NCBI GenBank assembly: GCA_003221035.1
Contig: QHUB01000051.1
Coordinates: 1 to 44,567 of the forward strand
DNA from: Gemmatimonadota bacterium
GTDB lineage: Bacteria; Gemmatimonadota; Gemmatimonadetes; Gemmatimonadales; GWC2-71-9
Length of the DNA: 44,567 nt
Direction of reading: 5' to 3'
The notes beneath the pieces were generated by a model. It did no database searches. It saw only the letters and a program-made list of their open reading frames with translations, and had not been told where the DNA came from. The position numbers and the translations under genes are program-made. Shown here one piece after another: positions 1 to 7,429 of the stretch (position 1 is the stretch's first letter; each line of letters begins with the position of its first letter).

Positions 1-828
1 AGCGATCAGTACTCCCTCGCGGTGGTGGCGTTTCAGATGCTCGCGGGCGCGACGCCATTTCAATCGGACACGCTGGCGGGAATCATCCAGCATCATTTCT
101 TCACGGCGCCCCCCGACCTGCGCTTCGCGCGCCAGGACATCCCGCCGGCGCTGCTGGACGTCATCGGCCGGGCTTTGGGCAAGAATCCAACGGAGCGGTT
201 CGGCTCGACAAACGACATGCTCCATGCGCTCGAGGCGATTCCGTTCACTGCGATCGAGCACACGACGAGCCGCCGCATCCTCCGCGATCTCGCGCGCGGG
301 AACAGCGCTCCACGGATCAACACGGGGACCTTCCCGGCGCTCCCCGACATGCCCACACTCGCGGTGCCGCCGGCGAGGGCTCCGGCGGCGCGTGCCACGC
401 GCGCGGGTCGCGTCATGCGCTCGCTCGCGTACGTGGCAGCAGCGGTGCTCGTGGTCGGAGCGGGCTGGGCCGTGACGCGATTGACCAGCGCCGCGGCGGA
501 ACGCGACGCGAGTCCGGAGCCCCACAATGTCGCAGTCACACCCGCGGTCTCCATGGCTCCCGCCCCCACGGCTCACACGCCTCCGCCGCTCCCGGCGCCG
601 GTGCTGACCGGCAAGCTCCGCGTGCTGACCAGCCCGCCGAGCGCAGAGATTCTCGTCGATGGCCGGCGCGTCGGAATCGGGGGCGTTGTCGATCTTCGGA
701 TCCCGACGGGCGCGCGGCGGCTGCGCGTGCAAGCGGCCGGCTACCAGGCCTGGGACACAACGATCATCGTCCAGACGGGCGCCACACACACCCTGGGCCG
801 AGTGACATTGCGCGCTCCGTCGGAATGA
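1..828 (+). CDS. Ser/Thr protein kinase, C-terminal part, with PEGA domain (5' truncated)
   Basis: The reading frame is open from base 1, so the catalytic N-lobe lies outside the window. The first residues (SDQYSLAVVAFQMLAG) match the DxxSLGVxxxxMLxG helix of the C-lobe of Hanks-type kinases, followed by the terminal kinase helices to about residue 85. A proline/alanine-rich linker, one transmembrane helix (SLAYVAAAVLVVGAGWAV) and a second linker lead to a C-terminal PEGA domain with SPPSAEILVDGRRVG and a closing GYQAWD, a surface-layer-type beta domain expected outside the membrane. The kinase would therefore phosphorylate cytoplasmic targets while sensing or binding outside. It overlaps the next gene by ATGA, so the three genes to 2521 look like one transcript. 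The domain call is firm; substrate and ligand are unknown. Confidence 0.9.
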   Translation, partial: SDQYSLAVVAFQMLAGATPFQSDTLAGIIQHHFFTAPPDLRFARQDIPPALLDVIGRALGKNPTERFGSTNDMLHALEAIPFTAIEHTTSRRILRDLARGNSAPRINTGTFPALPDMPTLAVPPARAPAARATRAGRVMRSLAYVAAAVLVVGAGWAVTRLTSAAAERDASPEPHNVAVTPAVSMAPAPTAHTPPPLPAPVLTGKLRVLTSPPSAEILVDGRRVGIGGVVDLRIPTGARRLRVQAAGYQAWDTTIIVQTGATHTLGRVTLRAPSE

Positions 829-1874
829 GACGCGTCGTCCTGGTGGTGCTGTGCGTCAGCGCGCTCAGCGTCCCCGCATCTGCGCAGGACACGACCGCGG
901 CGACCCTGCGTCGCGCTCGGGATCTCTACGAACAGCTCGAGCTGGAGCGTGCACTGCCGCTCTTGCGCCAGATCATCTCCCCCGGGTGGTCGTACGAGGT
1001 AACAGCCGCCCAGCGCGTGGAAGCCAACCTCTATCTCGGCGCGGCACTCGTCCTGCTCGGCGCGACCGATTCGGCGGTCACGCATTTTCGCGCCGCGCTC
1101 GAGCGCGATCCGTTTACCGACCTCGATCCGGCACAGTTCACGCCGACCCAGGTGGATGCGTTTCGGACAGCCCGGCGGGCGGTGTTCCGGATCGGAGTAC
1201 GGCCCGTCGCCGCGACGCGGCTCGACCCACGCACGGAGCGCATATCGTTTACGGTCGTCGCGACGCATGCGGCCTCGGCGCGCTGCGAGATCCGTGCAAT
1301 CGCGCCGGCGCTTGCGTTTCCGCTCTTCGTCGGAGCGATCGACGGGATGCGCGAAATCGAATGGGATGGCGTGCTCGCCAACGGGCAGCTCGCGCCGTCG
1401 GGACGCTACGCCGTCGTGCTGCTCGCGCAGAGTCGCGTGCACGCTGGGGGAGGAACCGACTCCGCGAGCGCGTATTTCGACGTCCAGCAGGAGTTCCCGG
1501 CGCTGGAAGACACGCTGCCCGACTTGCAGTCCCCTGAGTTGTTACCGGAACGCTACGAAAAGTCGGCAGGCACGACCGATCTACTGAAGGGACTCGGCGT
1601 GGCGGCGGGCGCGTTCCTCCTGTCGGAGATCGGCACGAACCGCGGCCTGGGCGAGTCGCGAGGCATGGCCACCGTCGTCGCGACAGCCGGCGTCGCGGTC
1701 GGAGTCGGCAGTTTCTTCACGCGGCGGGGCAGTAGCCGCCCGGAGAACGTTGCGGCCAACGAGCGCCGGCGCGCGGAACGCGCCGCGACGAATCAGCAGA
1801 TACGGCAGCGCAACGCGGAACGGCTCGCGCAGACGATTCTCGTGATCCGGCCGGCCGCGGGCGCCGCGCCGTGA
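825..1874 (+). CDS. Secreted or periplasmic TPR-like protein of unknown function
   Basis: 349 residues, with a clear signal peptide (MRRVVLVVLCVSALSVPASA then QDTT). Residues 25-110 are helical with TPR-like spacing (RARDLYEQLELERALPLLR and a later LYLGAALVLLGATDSAVTHF), and contain the phrase ALERDPFTDLDP seen in TPR units before 'DPxxFxP'. The middle is a beta-rich segment resembling a FlgD/Ig-like fold (EWDGVLANGQLAPSGRYAVVL). Two glycine/alanine-rich hydrophobic stretches near residues 250-295 may be membrane segments. It starts inside the stop of the kinase gene and ends inside the start of the next gene, which suggests translational coupling and a joint envelope role. No enzymatic motif is seen. 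Confidence 0.7.
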   Translation: MRRVVLVVLCVSALSVPASAQDTTAATLRRARDLYEQLELERALPLLRQIISPGWSYEVTAAQRVEANLYLGAALVLLGATDSAVTHFRAALERDPFTDLDPAQFTPTQVDAFRTARRAVFRIGVRPVAATRLDPRTERISFTVVATHAASARCEIRAIAPALAFPLFVGAIDGMREIEWDGVLANGQLAPSGRYAVVLLAQSRVHAGGGTDSASAYFDVQQEFPALEDTLPDLQSPELLPERYEKSAGTTDLLKGLGVAAGAFLLSEIGTNRGLGESRGMATVVATAGVAVGVGSFFTRRGSSRPENVAANERRRAERAATNQQIRQRNAERLAQTILVIRPAAGAAP

Positions 1875-2521
1875 GCCGGATCCGCCACGCAGCGACGTGG
1901 GTCGCGGCGCTGCTCGTCCTCACCGCCGGGCGCGCCGCGAGTCAGGGCCGGTGGATCGGGACCGGCGGACTCGGCTACGTCGAGCAGCGCGTCGATGCCG
2001 GCTACGGACTCGAGAAGTTCAGCGGTCTGGCACTCGAATTCGGCGTGGACGGGCGCCTCAGCTCTCGCCTGGCGATTACGCTTCGCGGGCTGGGTGGCGA
2101 GCTGCAGTCGGCAGACGCGGCAGATCTGGATCGTCGCATCGGGGAAGCTGAGGCGCTGGCCAGTTACACGTTAGCGTCGGTGTGGGGATTCTACGGGGGC
2201 GTGACCCTCCGGGCGATTTCGAGCGACGCCGGCCGGCAGCACTGGGTCGTCGGCCGGATCGGTGCGGAATTTCGGCCCGCGTTCAGCGGCGGGCGATTGC
2301 ACGCGATCGGGCGGATTGGGCTGATTCCCGTCGCGGCGATCGAAGGCCTCTCCTCCGCTGCAATCACGCTCGATGGGGCGGTGGGTCTCGAGTATGAACG
2401 CGACCGCATCAGCGTGGGACTCGTGTATGCGCTCGAACAGTATGCCTTCACGGCACCGGGCGACATCGAGCGCGCGGAGCAGCTGAGTCGGCTGATGTTG
2501 CGAGGTGGACTGCGACTCTGA
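1871..2521 (+). CDS. Outer-membrane beta-barrel-like protein, unknown function
   Basis: 216 residues starting at GTG with a 4-base GTGA overlap on the preceding gene. A signal peptide ends near RAASQG. The mature part alternates polar and hydrophobic residues in strands (LALEFGVDGRLSSRLAITL, WGFYGGVTLRAIS, VGLEYERDRISVGLVYAL) and ends with a terminal strand whose last residue is leucine (LMLRGGLRL), as expected for a small outer-membrane barrel rather than the more usual terminal Phe/Trp. Neighbours are the TPR-like protein and the PEGA kinase, so an envelope module is likely. Family not recognised. Confidence 0.65.
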   Translation: MSRIRHAATWVAALLVLTAGRAASQGRWIGTGGLGYVEQRVDAGYGLEKFSGLALEFGVDGRLSSRLAITLRGLGGELQSADAADLDRRIGEAEALASYTLASVWGFYGGVTLRAISSDAGRQHWVVGRIGAEFRPAFSGGRLHAIGRIGLIPVAAIEGLSSAAITLDGAVGLEYERDRISVGLVYALEQYAFTAPGDIERAEQLSRLMLRGGLRL

Positions 2522-2633
2522 CCGGAGCACGAGTCCGGAAGGTGTCAACTCACGATTCCATGCAACCTTTCGCGCGCTGGCTGCGTCTCATATCACGAAA
2601 GTCATCACCATATCCCTAGCTGAGAGGTTGCAG

Positions 2634-2855
2634 ATGCGCGGCCTGACCCTGTTGATCGCGACGATCCTGACGTTCGGATACGGCTTCGCCGCCCAAGCCG
2701 CCATGACCATGGACCGAGCGGCGACGTACCGCCGGGCGGCCCTGACGGTCGCAGCGCCGGACCCGACCGCAGACGCTAACCGCGTCTGGTATGGCGGGAT
2801 GCTGGCCCCGGTAACGGTCGAGGCAACCGCCCAGCCCAAGTGTACCCAGAGCTGA
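2634..2855 (+). CDS. Small exported protein, 73 residues
   Basis: The ATG at 2634 is preceded by GAGAGG at 2622-2627 with a 6-base spacer, which decides this start over a longer in-frame GTG-type start at 2505. The first 22 residues form a signal peptide (MRGLTLLIATILTFGYGFAAQA). The 50-residue mature part is low in complexity, with one Cys near the C-terminus (PKCTQS) and no known motif. It stands alone between the envelope genes and a hairpin at 2900-2925. Function unknown; a coding call rests on the signal peptide and ribosome binding site. Confidence 0.5.
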   Translation: MRGLTLLIATILTFGYGFAAQAAMTMDRAATYRRAALTVAAPDPTADANRVWYGGMLAPVTVEATAQPKCTQS

Positions 2856-2899
2856 TCCCCGATCCCCCGATCCCTGACCTCCCTCGGGGATCGGACCGC

Positions 2900-2925
2900 A
2901 CCGCCCGCGCAGTTCGGCGGGCGGT
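2900..2925 (+). terminator. GC hairpin, possible terminator without T tract
   Basis: ACCGCCCGC (2900-2908) pairs perfectly with GCGGGCGGT (2917-2925) around an 8-base loop. It follows the small exported gene by 44 bases. No T run follows, so it is either a Rho-assisted stop or an mRNA end-protecting hairpin. Confidence 0.35.
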
Positions 2926-2944
2926 CGCGTATCCGGGCGAAACC

Positions 2945-2950
2945 TATAAG
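2945..2950 (+). promoter_or_regulatory. Possible -10 box for the DUF4097 gene
   Basis: TATAAG lies 28 bases upstream of the ATG at 2978 in an otherwise G+C-rich spacer and matches 5 of 6 bases of the sigma-70 -10 consensus. No convincing -35 is visible 17 bases upstream (CGGTCG). Confidence 0.3.
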
Positions 2951-2977
2951 ATTGAACCAACGTAACAGCGGATATCC

Positions 2978-4021
2978 ATGACCATGTCAATCGAGCAAGC
3001 AGCAACGCCGTCCACGGCGAAGCGGTTCTGGCGCACCTGGCGTCGCGAGATCGTTCGCGGTGGGGTGCTATTCGGGCTCGTGGTTGGGGCCGGTCTCTTC
3101 ATTCGAAGCATTCGCGTCAATGTCCCCTCGCCGCTCGGCGCCCTGGGCGCGTTCGGCGACTTCAACTGGGGCGACGGTGACGCCGGAGAGCTCTTCGGCC
3201 ACGGCCGGCACACCGGCGATGAATGGGAATACCACGCGCTCATCAAGCCTTCCCAGCACGTGTGGATTCGGAACACGAACGGCCCAATCGAGGTGGTGGC
3301 CGCAGAAGGCGACAGCGTGGTCATCCGCGTCGAGAAGAGCTGGCACATGTCCGATCCGCAGATCGTGAAAATCATTCCGGTGCCTACCGAGCGCGGTCTC
3401 ACCGTCTGCGCGGTGTGGGAAGCGCGCGACGGCCGCTGCGACGACGGCGGCGACTATCACATGAACGGCGTGAAGAAGAACGACGTGGCGGTGCGGTTTA
3501 CGGTCGAGCTGCCCAGGAACGTTCCGGTCAATGCCTCGACCGTGAACGGCGGCCTCGAGATCGACGGCGTCAGCGCCCCGGTCGAAGCCGCGACGGTGAA
3601 TGGCCGGATTGCGGTGAGCACGTCGGCCGGTCCCGTGCAGGCGACCACCGTGAACGGCAGCATCGAAGCCAACATGCAGTCACTGACGGGCGGGGACGTC
3701 CGGCTCACGACGGTGAACGGCTCGGTGAGCGCTGGACTGCCGGTTCAGCTCAATGCGGAGATCGACGCCGAGACGGTGAACGGCCGGGTCGAGACCGATT
3801 TCCCTGTCAAGATCATCGGCAAGATTACGCCGCGGCATTTGCGCGGCACGATCGGCACCGGGGGATCGGCGTTGAAGCTCGTGACCGTCAACGGCTCGAT
3901 CACGCTGCATTCGGCGGACGCGGATCCAAATCCAAATCCAAATCCGCATCCTCATCCGCGCATGTGGACGCCGAAGGCTCCGCACCCGCCACGCGCTACG
4001 CCGCCACCCGACCGGCCCTAA
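2978..4021 (+). CDS. Membrane-anchored DUF4097 (putative adhesin-type) protein
   Basis: 347 residues. A cytoplasmic N-terminus is followed by one transmembrane helix at about residues 28-45 (GGVLFGLVVGAGLFIRS). The rest is a right-handed beta-helix-like repeat typical of DUF4097/DUF4098 proteins: recurring TVNGxI/L turns (STVNGGLEIDG, ATVNGRIAVS, TTVNGSIEANM, TTVNGSVSAG, ETVNGRVETD, VTVNGSITLH). The C-terminal 35 residues are a low-complexity Asn-Pro/His-Pro tail encoded by hexamer repeats, then a proline-rich end. A second ATG two codons in is possible. The gene is convergent with the DoxX gene and the two stop codons overlap inside a palindrome. Role unknown; proteins of this family often act near anti-sigma or stress-response systems. 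Confidence 0.8.
   Translation: MTMSIEQAATPSTAKRFWRTWRREIVRGGVLFGLVVGAGLFIRSIRVNVPSPLGALGAFGDFNWGDGDAGELFGHGRHTGDEWEYHALIKPSQHVWIRNTNGPIEVVAAEGDSVVIRVEKSWHMSDPQIVKIIPVPTERGLTVCAVWEARDGRCDDGGDYHMNGVKKNDVAVRFTVELPRNVPVNASTVNGGLEIDGVSAPVEAATVNGRIAVSTSAGPVQATTVNGSIEANMQSLTGGDVRLTTVNGSVSAGLPVQLNAEIDAETVNGRVETDFPVKIIGKITPRHLRGTIGTGGSALKLVTVNGSITLHSADADPNPNPNPHPHPRMWTPKAPHPPRATPPPDRP
3923..3958 (+). repeat. Six tandem hexamers (AATCCA-like) coding for Asn-Pro/His-Pro
   Basis: Six hexamers of the form RATCCN/CATCCN run in frame at the 3' end of the DUF4097 gene and encode alternating Asn-Pro then His-Pro. The exact period and in-frame unit suggest slippage expansion in a permissive tail. Confidence 0.7.
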
Positions 4022-4029
4022 AGGGCCGG
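4012..4029. repeat. Palindromic hairpin carrying both convergent stop codons
   Basis: CCGGCCC (4012-4018) and GGGCCGG (4023-4029) flank the loop TAAA. On the plus strand the loop supplies the TAA of the DUF4097 gene; on the minus strand it supplies the TAG of the DoxX gene. The stem and TAAA loop resemble the hairpin at 9421-9438 (CCCAGGC/GCCTGGG, loop TAAA). It may act as a bidirectional 3' end, though it has no T tract. Confidence 0.6.
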
Positions 4030-4443
4030 CGGGACTCCGGCGCGGCCGATGCTGTATGGCCAGCGCGCCGGATACAGGGTCACGAATCCAGAGATCATCA
4101 GACACGCGCCGGCGAGCGCGATGTTTTTCCAGAAATTCGCCGCCTGATTCGCCGCCATCATCGGATCGGCAATTCCCCAGAATTTGTGCACCGTGAACGC
4201 GGCGGGAATGAGGAAGGCCGCGATGAGCAATACGCCCAGGCGAACCTGGACGCCTAACAGCACGCTCAAGCCGCCCGCGATCAGCATCAGTCCGGAGATA
4301 GCCGTCAGCAGCGTGGGTGCGGGAACACCCGAGGCGCCCGCCAATTGGGCATACATGCCGAGTTTGGTGAGGTGATTGAATCCGGAATATAAAAAGAAGA
4401 AAGCAAAGACGAGTCGCCCGACCAGCAGCACCTTACCGCCCAT
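4018..4443 (-). CDS. DoxX family membrane protein
   Basis: 141 residues with four hydrophobic helices: LLVGRLVFAFFFLYSG, LLTAISGLMLIAGGLSVLLG, LGVLLIAAFLIPAAF and ALAGACLMISGFVTL. The N-terminal RLxxxxxFLYSGxxHLT pattern and the short four-helix length match the DoxX/SURF4-like superfamily, small integral membrane proteins linked in some bacteria to thiol or quinone redox balance. The gene is last on the minus strand after the sensor kinase and response regulator, separated from the latter by 2 bases, so the three are probably co-transcribed. Its stop codon lies in the palindrome shared with the convergent gene. Family assignment is good; substrate unknown. Confidence 0.85.
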   Translation of the reverse strand: MGGKVLLVGRLVFAFFFLYSGFNHLTKLGMYAQLAGASGVPAPTLLTAISGLMLIAGGLSVLLGVQVRLGVLLIAAFLIPAAFTVHKFWGIADPMMAANQAANFWKNIALAGACLMISGFVTLYPARWPYSIGRAGVPPAL

Positions 4444-4445
4444 GA

Positions 4446-4814
4446 TTAGCCTCCCAGGTAACGCGATACTTCCGCAGGAAACGCGCGCACGTCGATTGGC
4501 TTGGTGATGTACCCGTCGAAACCCGCCGCGGTTGCGCGCTCGCGGTCTTCCGGCAGCGCGTGCGCGGTCAGCGCGATCACCTTCCAGGAGTGTTCCGGCA
4601 ATGCCTTGAGTTCCTCGAGCAGCGCATATCCGTCGCGGCCCGGCAGTTGAATGTCGAGCAAGACCAAATCGGGGACCGGCTGGTGCGTCCGTACGGTCTC
4701 AACCAGGCGATCGCCATTGGGGAGGCCGACGACGCGATGTCCCTTACTCGTCAACACCGCCGTGAGCAGTTTGAGATTGTCGGGCTGATCCTCTACGACA
4801 ATGATGGTGGCCAT
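4446..4814 (-). CDS. Single-domain response regulator (CheY/DivK-like)
   Basis: 122 residues that make up one receiver domain with no output domain. The acidic pair is Glu8-Asp9, the phosphoacceptor is Asp54 (LVLLDIQLPGRDG), the switch Thr is Thr83 and the conserved Lys is Lys105 (YITKPID). These are the complete active-site residues, so phosphotransfer is expected. One base separates the histidine-kinase stop (4816-4818) from this ATG, so the kinase directly upstream is the evident partner. With no DNA-binding domain it probably acts by protein-protein contact or as a phosphorelay intermediate, as DivK does. Confidence 0.92.
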   Translation of the reverse strand: MATIIVVEDQPDNLKLLTAVLTSKGHRVVGLPNGDRLVETVRTHQPVPDLVLLDIQLPGRDGYALLEELKALPEHSWKVIALTAHALPEDRERATAAGFDGYITKPIDVRAFPAEVSRYLGG

Positions 4815-4815
4815 G

Positions 4816-6540
4816 TCATTCCGCCTGTGGCAGCGTGAACCAGAAGGTGCTGCCTTTGCCGAGCTGGCTGTCCACCCCGATCGTCCCGCCGTGCAGCTCG
4901 ATCAACCGCCGCGACAACGCAAGTCCGAGACCGGTGCCTTCGTACTTGCGGCTGGCCGAGGCATCGAGCTGCGAGAATTCCTGGAACAGTTTTGGCTGAT
5001 CGTCCGCGGCGATTCCGATGCCCGTGTCTGTGACCGCGACTCGAACAGAGGGTGCGTCGCCGCCGTTGACGGACGCCGCCGCCACGGTGACGCGCCCGCC
5101 ATCGGGTGTGAATTTGATCGCATTCGAGAGCAGGTTGAGCAATACCTGCCGGATCCGACCGCGATCGGCGTGGACGCGCAGGCCGGTGGGAGGCGGCGTG
5201 ACTACCAGCGTGTGGCCATGTTTTTGCGCTTGCGCAGTCACGGTCTCCGCCGCTTCGTCGAACAGGGCCGACACCTCCACAGAGTCGGGCTTGATTTCCA
5301 TGCGGCCGGCGGCGATACGCTGCAGATCGAGCAGTTCGTTGATCAGCTCGAGCAGGTGGCGGCCGTTCCGGCCGATCGTCTCGAGAAAGTCGCGCTGCTG
5401 CGCTGACAATGGCGCGTCGCCCTCCTGCGTCAGCAGCAAATCGGTGAACCCGATGACGCTGTTGAGCGGCGTGCGCAGCTCGTGTGAGATATTGGACAGG
5501 AACTGGTCCTTGGTCTTCATCGCGCCGTCGAGCTCGGTATTCAACTCCTCCAGGCGCTTCGCGGTCTGCCGGACTTCCACCGCCAGCCGGCGGGTGTTGT
5601 GGTGTGCCGCGCCGCGCTCGCTCGCGATGGCGAGGTTCGGCGCCGCCTGCTCCAGTGCCGCGCGCTCGTCCGCGCCGAAGGTCGCCCCCGGAATCACGCC
5701 AAGGACTCCGATGAGTCGCGTGCCCGTGCGGAGCGGTACGAGCACGAGACCCTGCGGCATCGCGGCGGTGAGCCGCAGCTGGTGCCGCACGGCCTGCACC
5801 GCTTCGCCGTGATAGTGGATCGCCTGCGCGGCGTCGCCCATGAGGTCGCGCATCGTCGCCCGTTGCACCGGGGCAGGAGCGGATTCGAAGCCCCGCGCGG
5901 CCGTAGGCGACCACTCGTTGGCATCGTACGCCGGCTGGTACAACACGATGCCGGCGGCTCGGGTCGCGCCCGCGATCACGCCCAGGGCCTGGTCGAGGCC
6001 GATGGCTGCGTCATCGGCCGACGTGTTGAGTGCCGAGAGGAGTTGCGAGAGGAAGGCCTGTATCTCTTCGCGCCACGCCAGCGACTTCGCCATGCGATTG
6101 ACGCCGCGCGCAATGGCGCCGAATTCGGCCGGCTGATTCTCTTCCAGGGGCTCGGCGAACTGGCCTTCGGCGACGCGCTGCAGGGCCTGCGCAAGACGGC
6201 CGAAGGGAATAGCGAGACGGCGCCGGTTGTACCAGAAGCCCAGAGCGAGGACGCCGAGCATGGCGGCGAACAGCACGGTGGCGGCCAGGGCGGCCTGCAG
6301 CGCATCATCGCCGGCGTCTGCGGCCAACTCAGCAGCAGCCGTGGCCTCGGTGGCGATGAGGGGAGAGGCATCGATCTGTTGAATGCGCTCGAGCCGTTGC
6401 GTCAGCGCGACCATCGCGGCCTGCGTGGCGCGGGCACTCCGCCACGTCGCGACCTGCGTGACCAGGCCGACGAGCGCCACGGCGATGAACGTCGCAGCGA
6501 AGAGTCGAGTGATGCTCGGCGCACCGCGACCGGACCGCAT
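4816..6540 (-). CDS. Membrane sensor histidine kinase (HAMP-GAF-HisKA-HATPase)
   Basis: 574 residues from the ATG at 6540; longer in-frame starts up to 6894 were rejected because they run antisense through tyrA and lack coding character. Order of parts: TM1 (about 12-31), a short periplasmic segment, TM2 (84-104), HAMP (105-155), a GAF-like region (170-305), HisKA with the phosphoacceptor His353 in SNISHELRTPLNSVIGF, and HATPase with N-box NLLSNAIKFTPDGG, G1 DTGIGIA and G2 GTGLGL. It ends in GSTFWFTLP. The short sensory loop argues that the GAF or the membrane state carries the signal. It shares a compact intergenic region of about 40 bases with divergent tyrA and is followed by its likely receiver. 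Confidence 0.93.
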   Translation of the reverse strand: MRSGRGAPSITRLFAATFIAVALVGLVTQVATWRSARATQAAMVALTQRLERIQQIDASPLIATEATAAAELAADAGDDALQAALAATVLFAAMLGVLALGFWYNRRRLAIPFGRLAQALQRVAEGQFAEPLEENQPAEFGAIARGVNRMAKSLAWREEIQAFLSQLLSALNTSADDAAIGLDQALGVIAGATRAAGIVLYQPAYDANEWSPTAARGFESAPAPVQRATMRDLMGDAAQAIHYHGEAVQAVRHQLRLTAAMPQGLVLVPLRTGTRLIGVLGVIPGATFGADERAALEQAAPNLAIASERGAAHHNTRRLAVEVRQTAKRLEELNTELDGAMKTKDQFLSNISHELRTPLNSVIGFTDLLLTQEGDAPLSAQQRDFLETIGRNGRHLLELINELLDLQRIAAGRMEIKPDSVEVSALFDEAAETVTAQAQKHGHTLVVTPPPTGLRVHADRGRIRQVLLNLLSNAIKFTPDGGRVTVAAASVNGGDAPSVRVAVTDTGIGIAADDQPKLFQEFSQLDASASRKYEGTGLGLALSRRLIELHGGTIGVDSQLGKGSTFWFTLPQAE

Positions 6541-6580
6541 GGGGCTCCATAATATGCGGGCGACGTGTACCTTCCAAGCC

Positions 6581-7429
6581 GTGCGACCCCAGACCCTCGG
6601 CCTGATCGGGCTCGGTGCGATGGGCGGTTCGATTGCCCGGCAGGTAAAGCAGCCGGGACCGGGACACGGGATTCGGGTGGTCGGGTGGTCGCCCGAGCCG
6701 GCCGAGCGGGCCATTGCGGCGCAGGAAGGCGCCCTCGACGACGCGCCCCCTCGCGCCATCGATGTGGCCCAGGTGGCCGACTTGCTCGTTCTCGCCGCTC
6801 CCCCCGCCGCCAATCTCACGCAGCTCGAAACGTTGGGCCCGCAGCTCAAGCGTGGCGCGTTCATCACGGACGTGGGCTCGGTGAAACGCGGCATCGTGGC
6901 GCGCGCCGAGCGACTCGGGCTCAGCGATCGGTTCGCCGGCAGTCATCCGCTCGCGGGAACACATCGCTACGGCTTCGAAGCGTCCCGGCCCGATCTGTTT
7001 CGCGGCGCGGTCGTCTATGTCACGCCCACTCCGGGTGGTGAGAACGCCGCCTTCGAGATCTCACACTTCTGGCAGGACGTGCTCGAGGCGGAGCCCGTGT
7101 TGATCGACGCCGCACGACACGACGCGCAGCTCGCCGCCACCAGTCATGTGCCGCAGGTCGTCGCGTCGTTGCTTGGCGACTTTCTCGCGCGTCACGCCCC
7201 GCCCGGATCTTCCTTCGGCACCGGCGCAGCCGACACCACACGCCTGGCCGCGAGTGACCCCGCGCTCTGGACCGAAATCCTGCTCATGAACCGCGACGAG
7301 ATTCTTCCGGCGCTCCGTGAGCTCGAGGAGTCGCTCGGCACCGTAGAGCGGGCGCTCGAGACCGGGGATGCGGGCGCGCTGACGGCGTGGCTGGAGCGCG
7401 CCGCGCACTGGAGACGCCGCCTTGGTTAG
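6581..7429 (+). CDS. tyrA: Prephenate dehydrogenase
   Basis: 282 residues. It oxidatively decarboxylates prephenate to 4-hydroxyphenylpyruvate with NAD(P) for tyrosine synthesis. The Rossmann motif is at the extreme N-terminus (GLIGLGAMGGS), followed by the substrate-site GSHPLAGTHRYG and helical C-terminal dimerisation half. I chose GTG 6581, which places the motif at the usual distance; ATG 6554 is possible but would add MRATCTFQA and overlap a CATAAT at 6548-6553 that could be the -10 of this operon. The gene heads tyrA-aroA-cmk-rpsA, a gene order known from many bacteria, and overlaps aroA by 8 bases. It has no chorismate mutase or ACT domain. Confidence 0.9.
   Translation: MRPQTLGLIGLGAMGGSIARQVKQPGPGHGIRVVGWSPEPAERAIAAQEGALDDAPPRAIDVAQVADLLVLAAPPAANLTQLETLGPQLKRGAFITDVGSVKRGIVARAERLGLSDRFAGSHPLAGTHRYGFEASRPDLFRGAVVYVTPTPGGENAAFEISHFWQDVLEAEPVLIDAARHDAQLAATSHVPQVVASLLGDFLARHAPPGSSFGTGAADTTRLAASDPALWTEILLMNRDEILPALRELEESLGTVERALETGDAGALTAWLERAAHWRRRLG

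Noticed and set aside
3223-4257. 344-codon Arg-rich plus-strand frame
   Set aside because: Out-of-frame shadow of the DUF4097 gene; no domain, extreme Arg content.
6541-6894. N-terminal extension of the sensor kinase
   Set aside because: Runs antisense through the tyrA 5' region and lacks any recognised domain; the ATG at 6540 places TM1 at residue 12.
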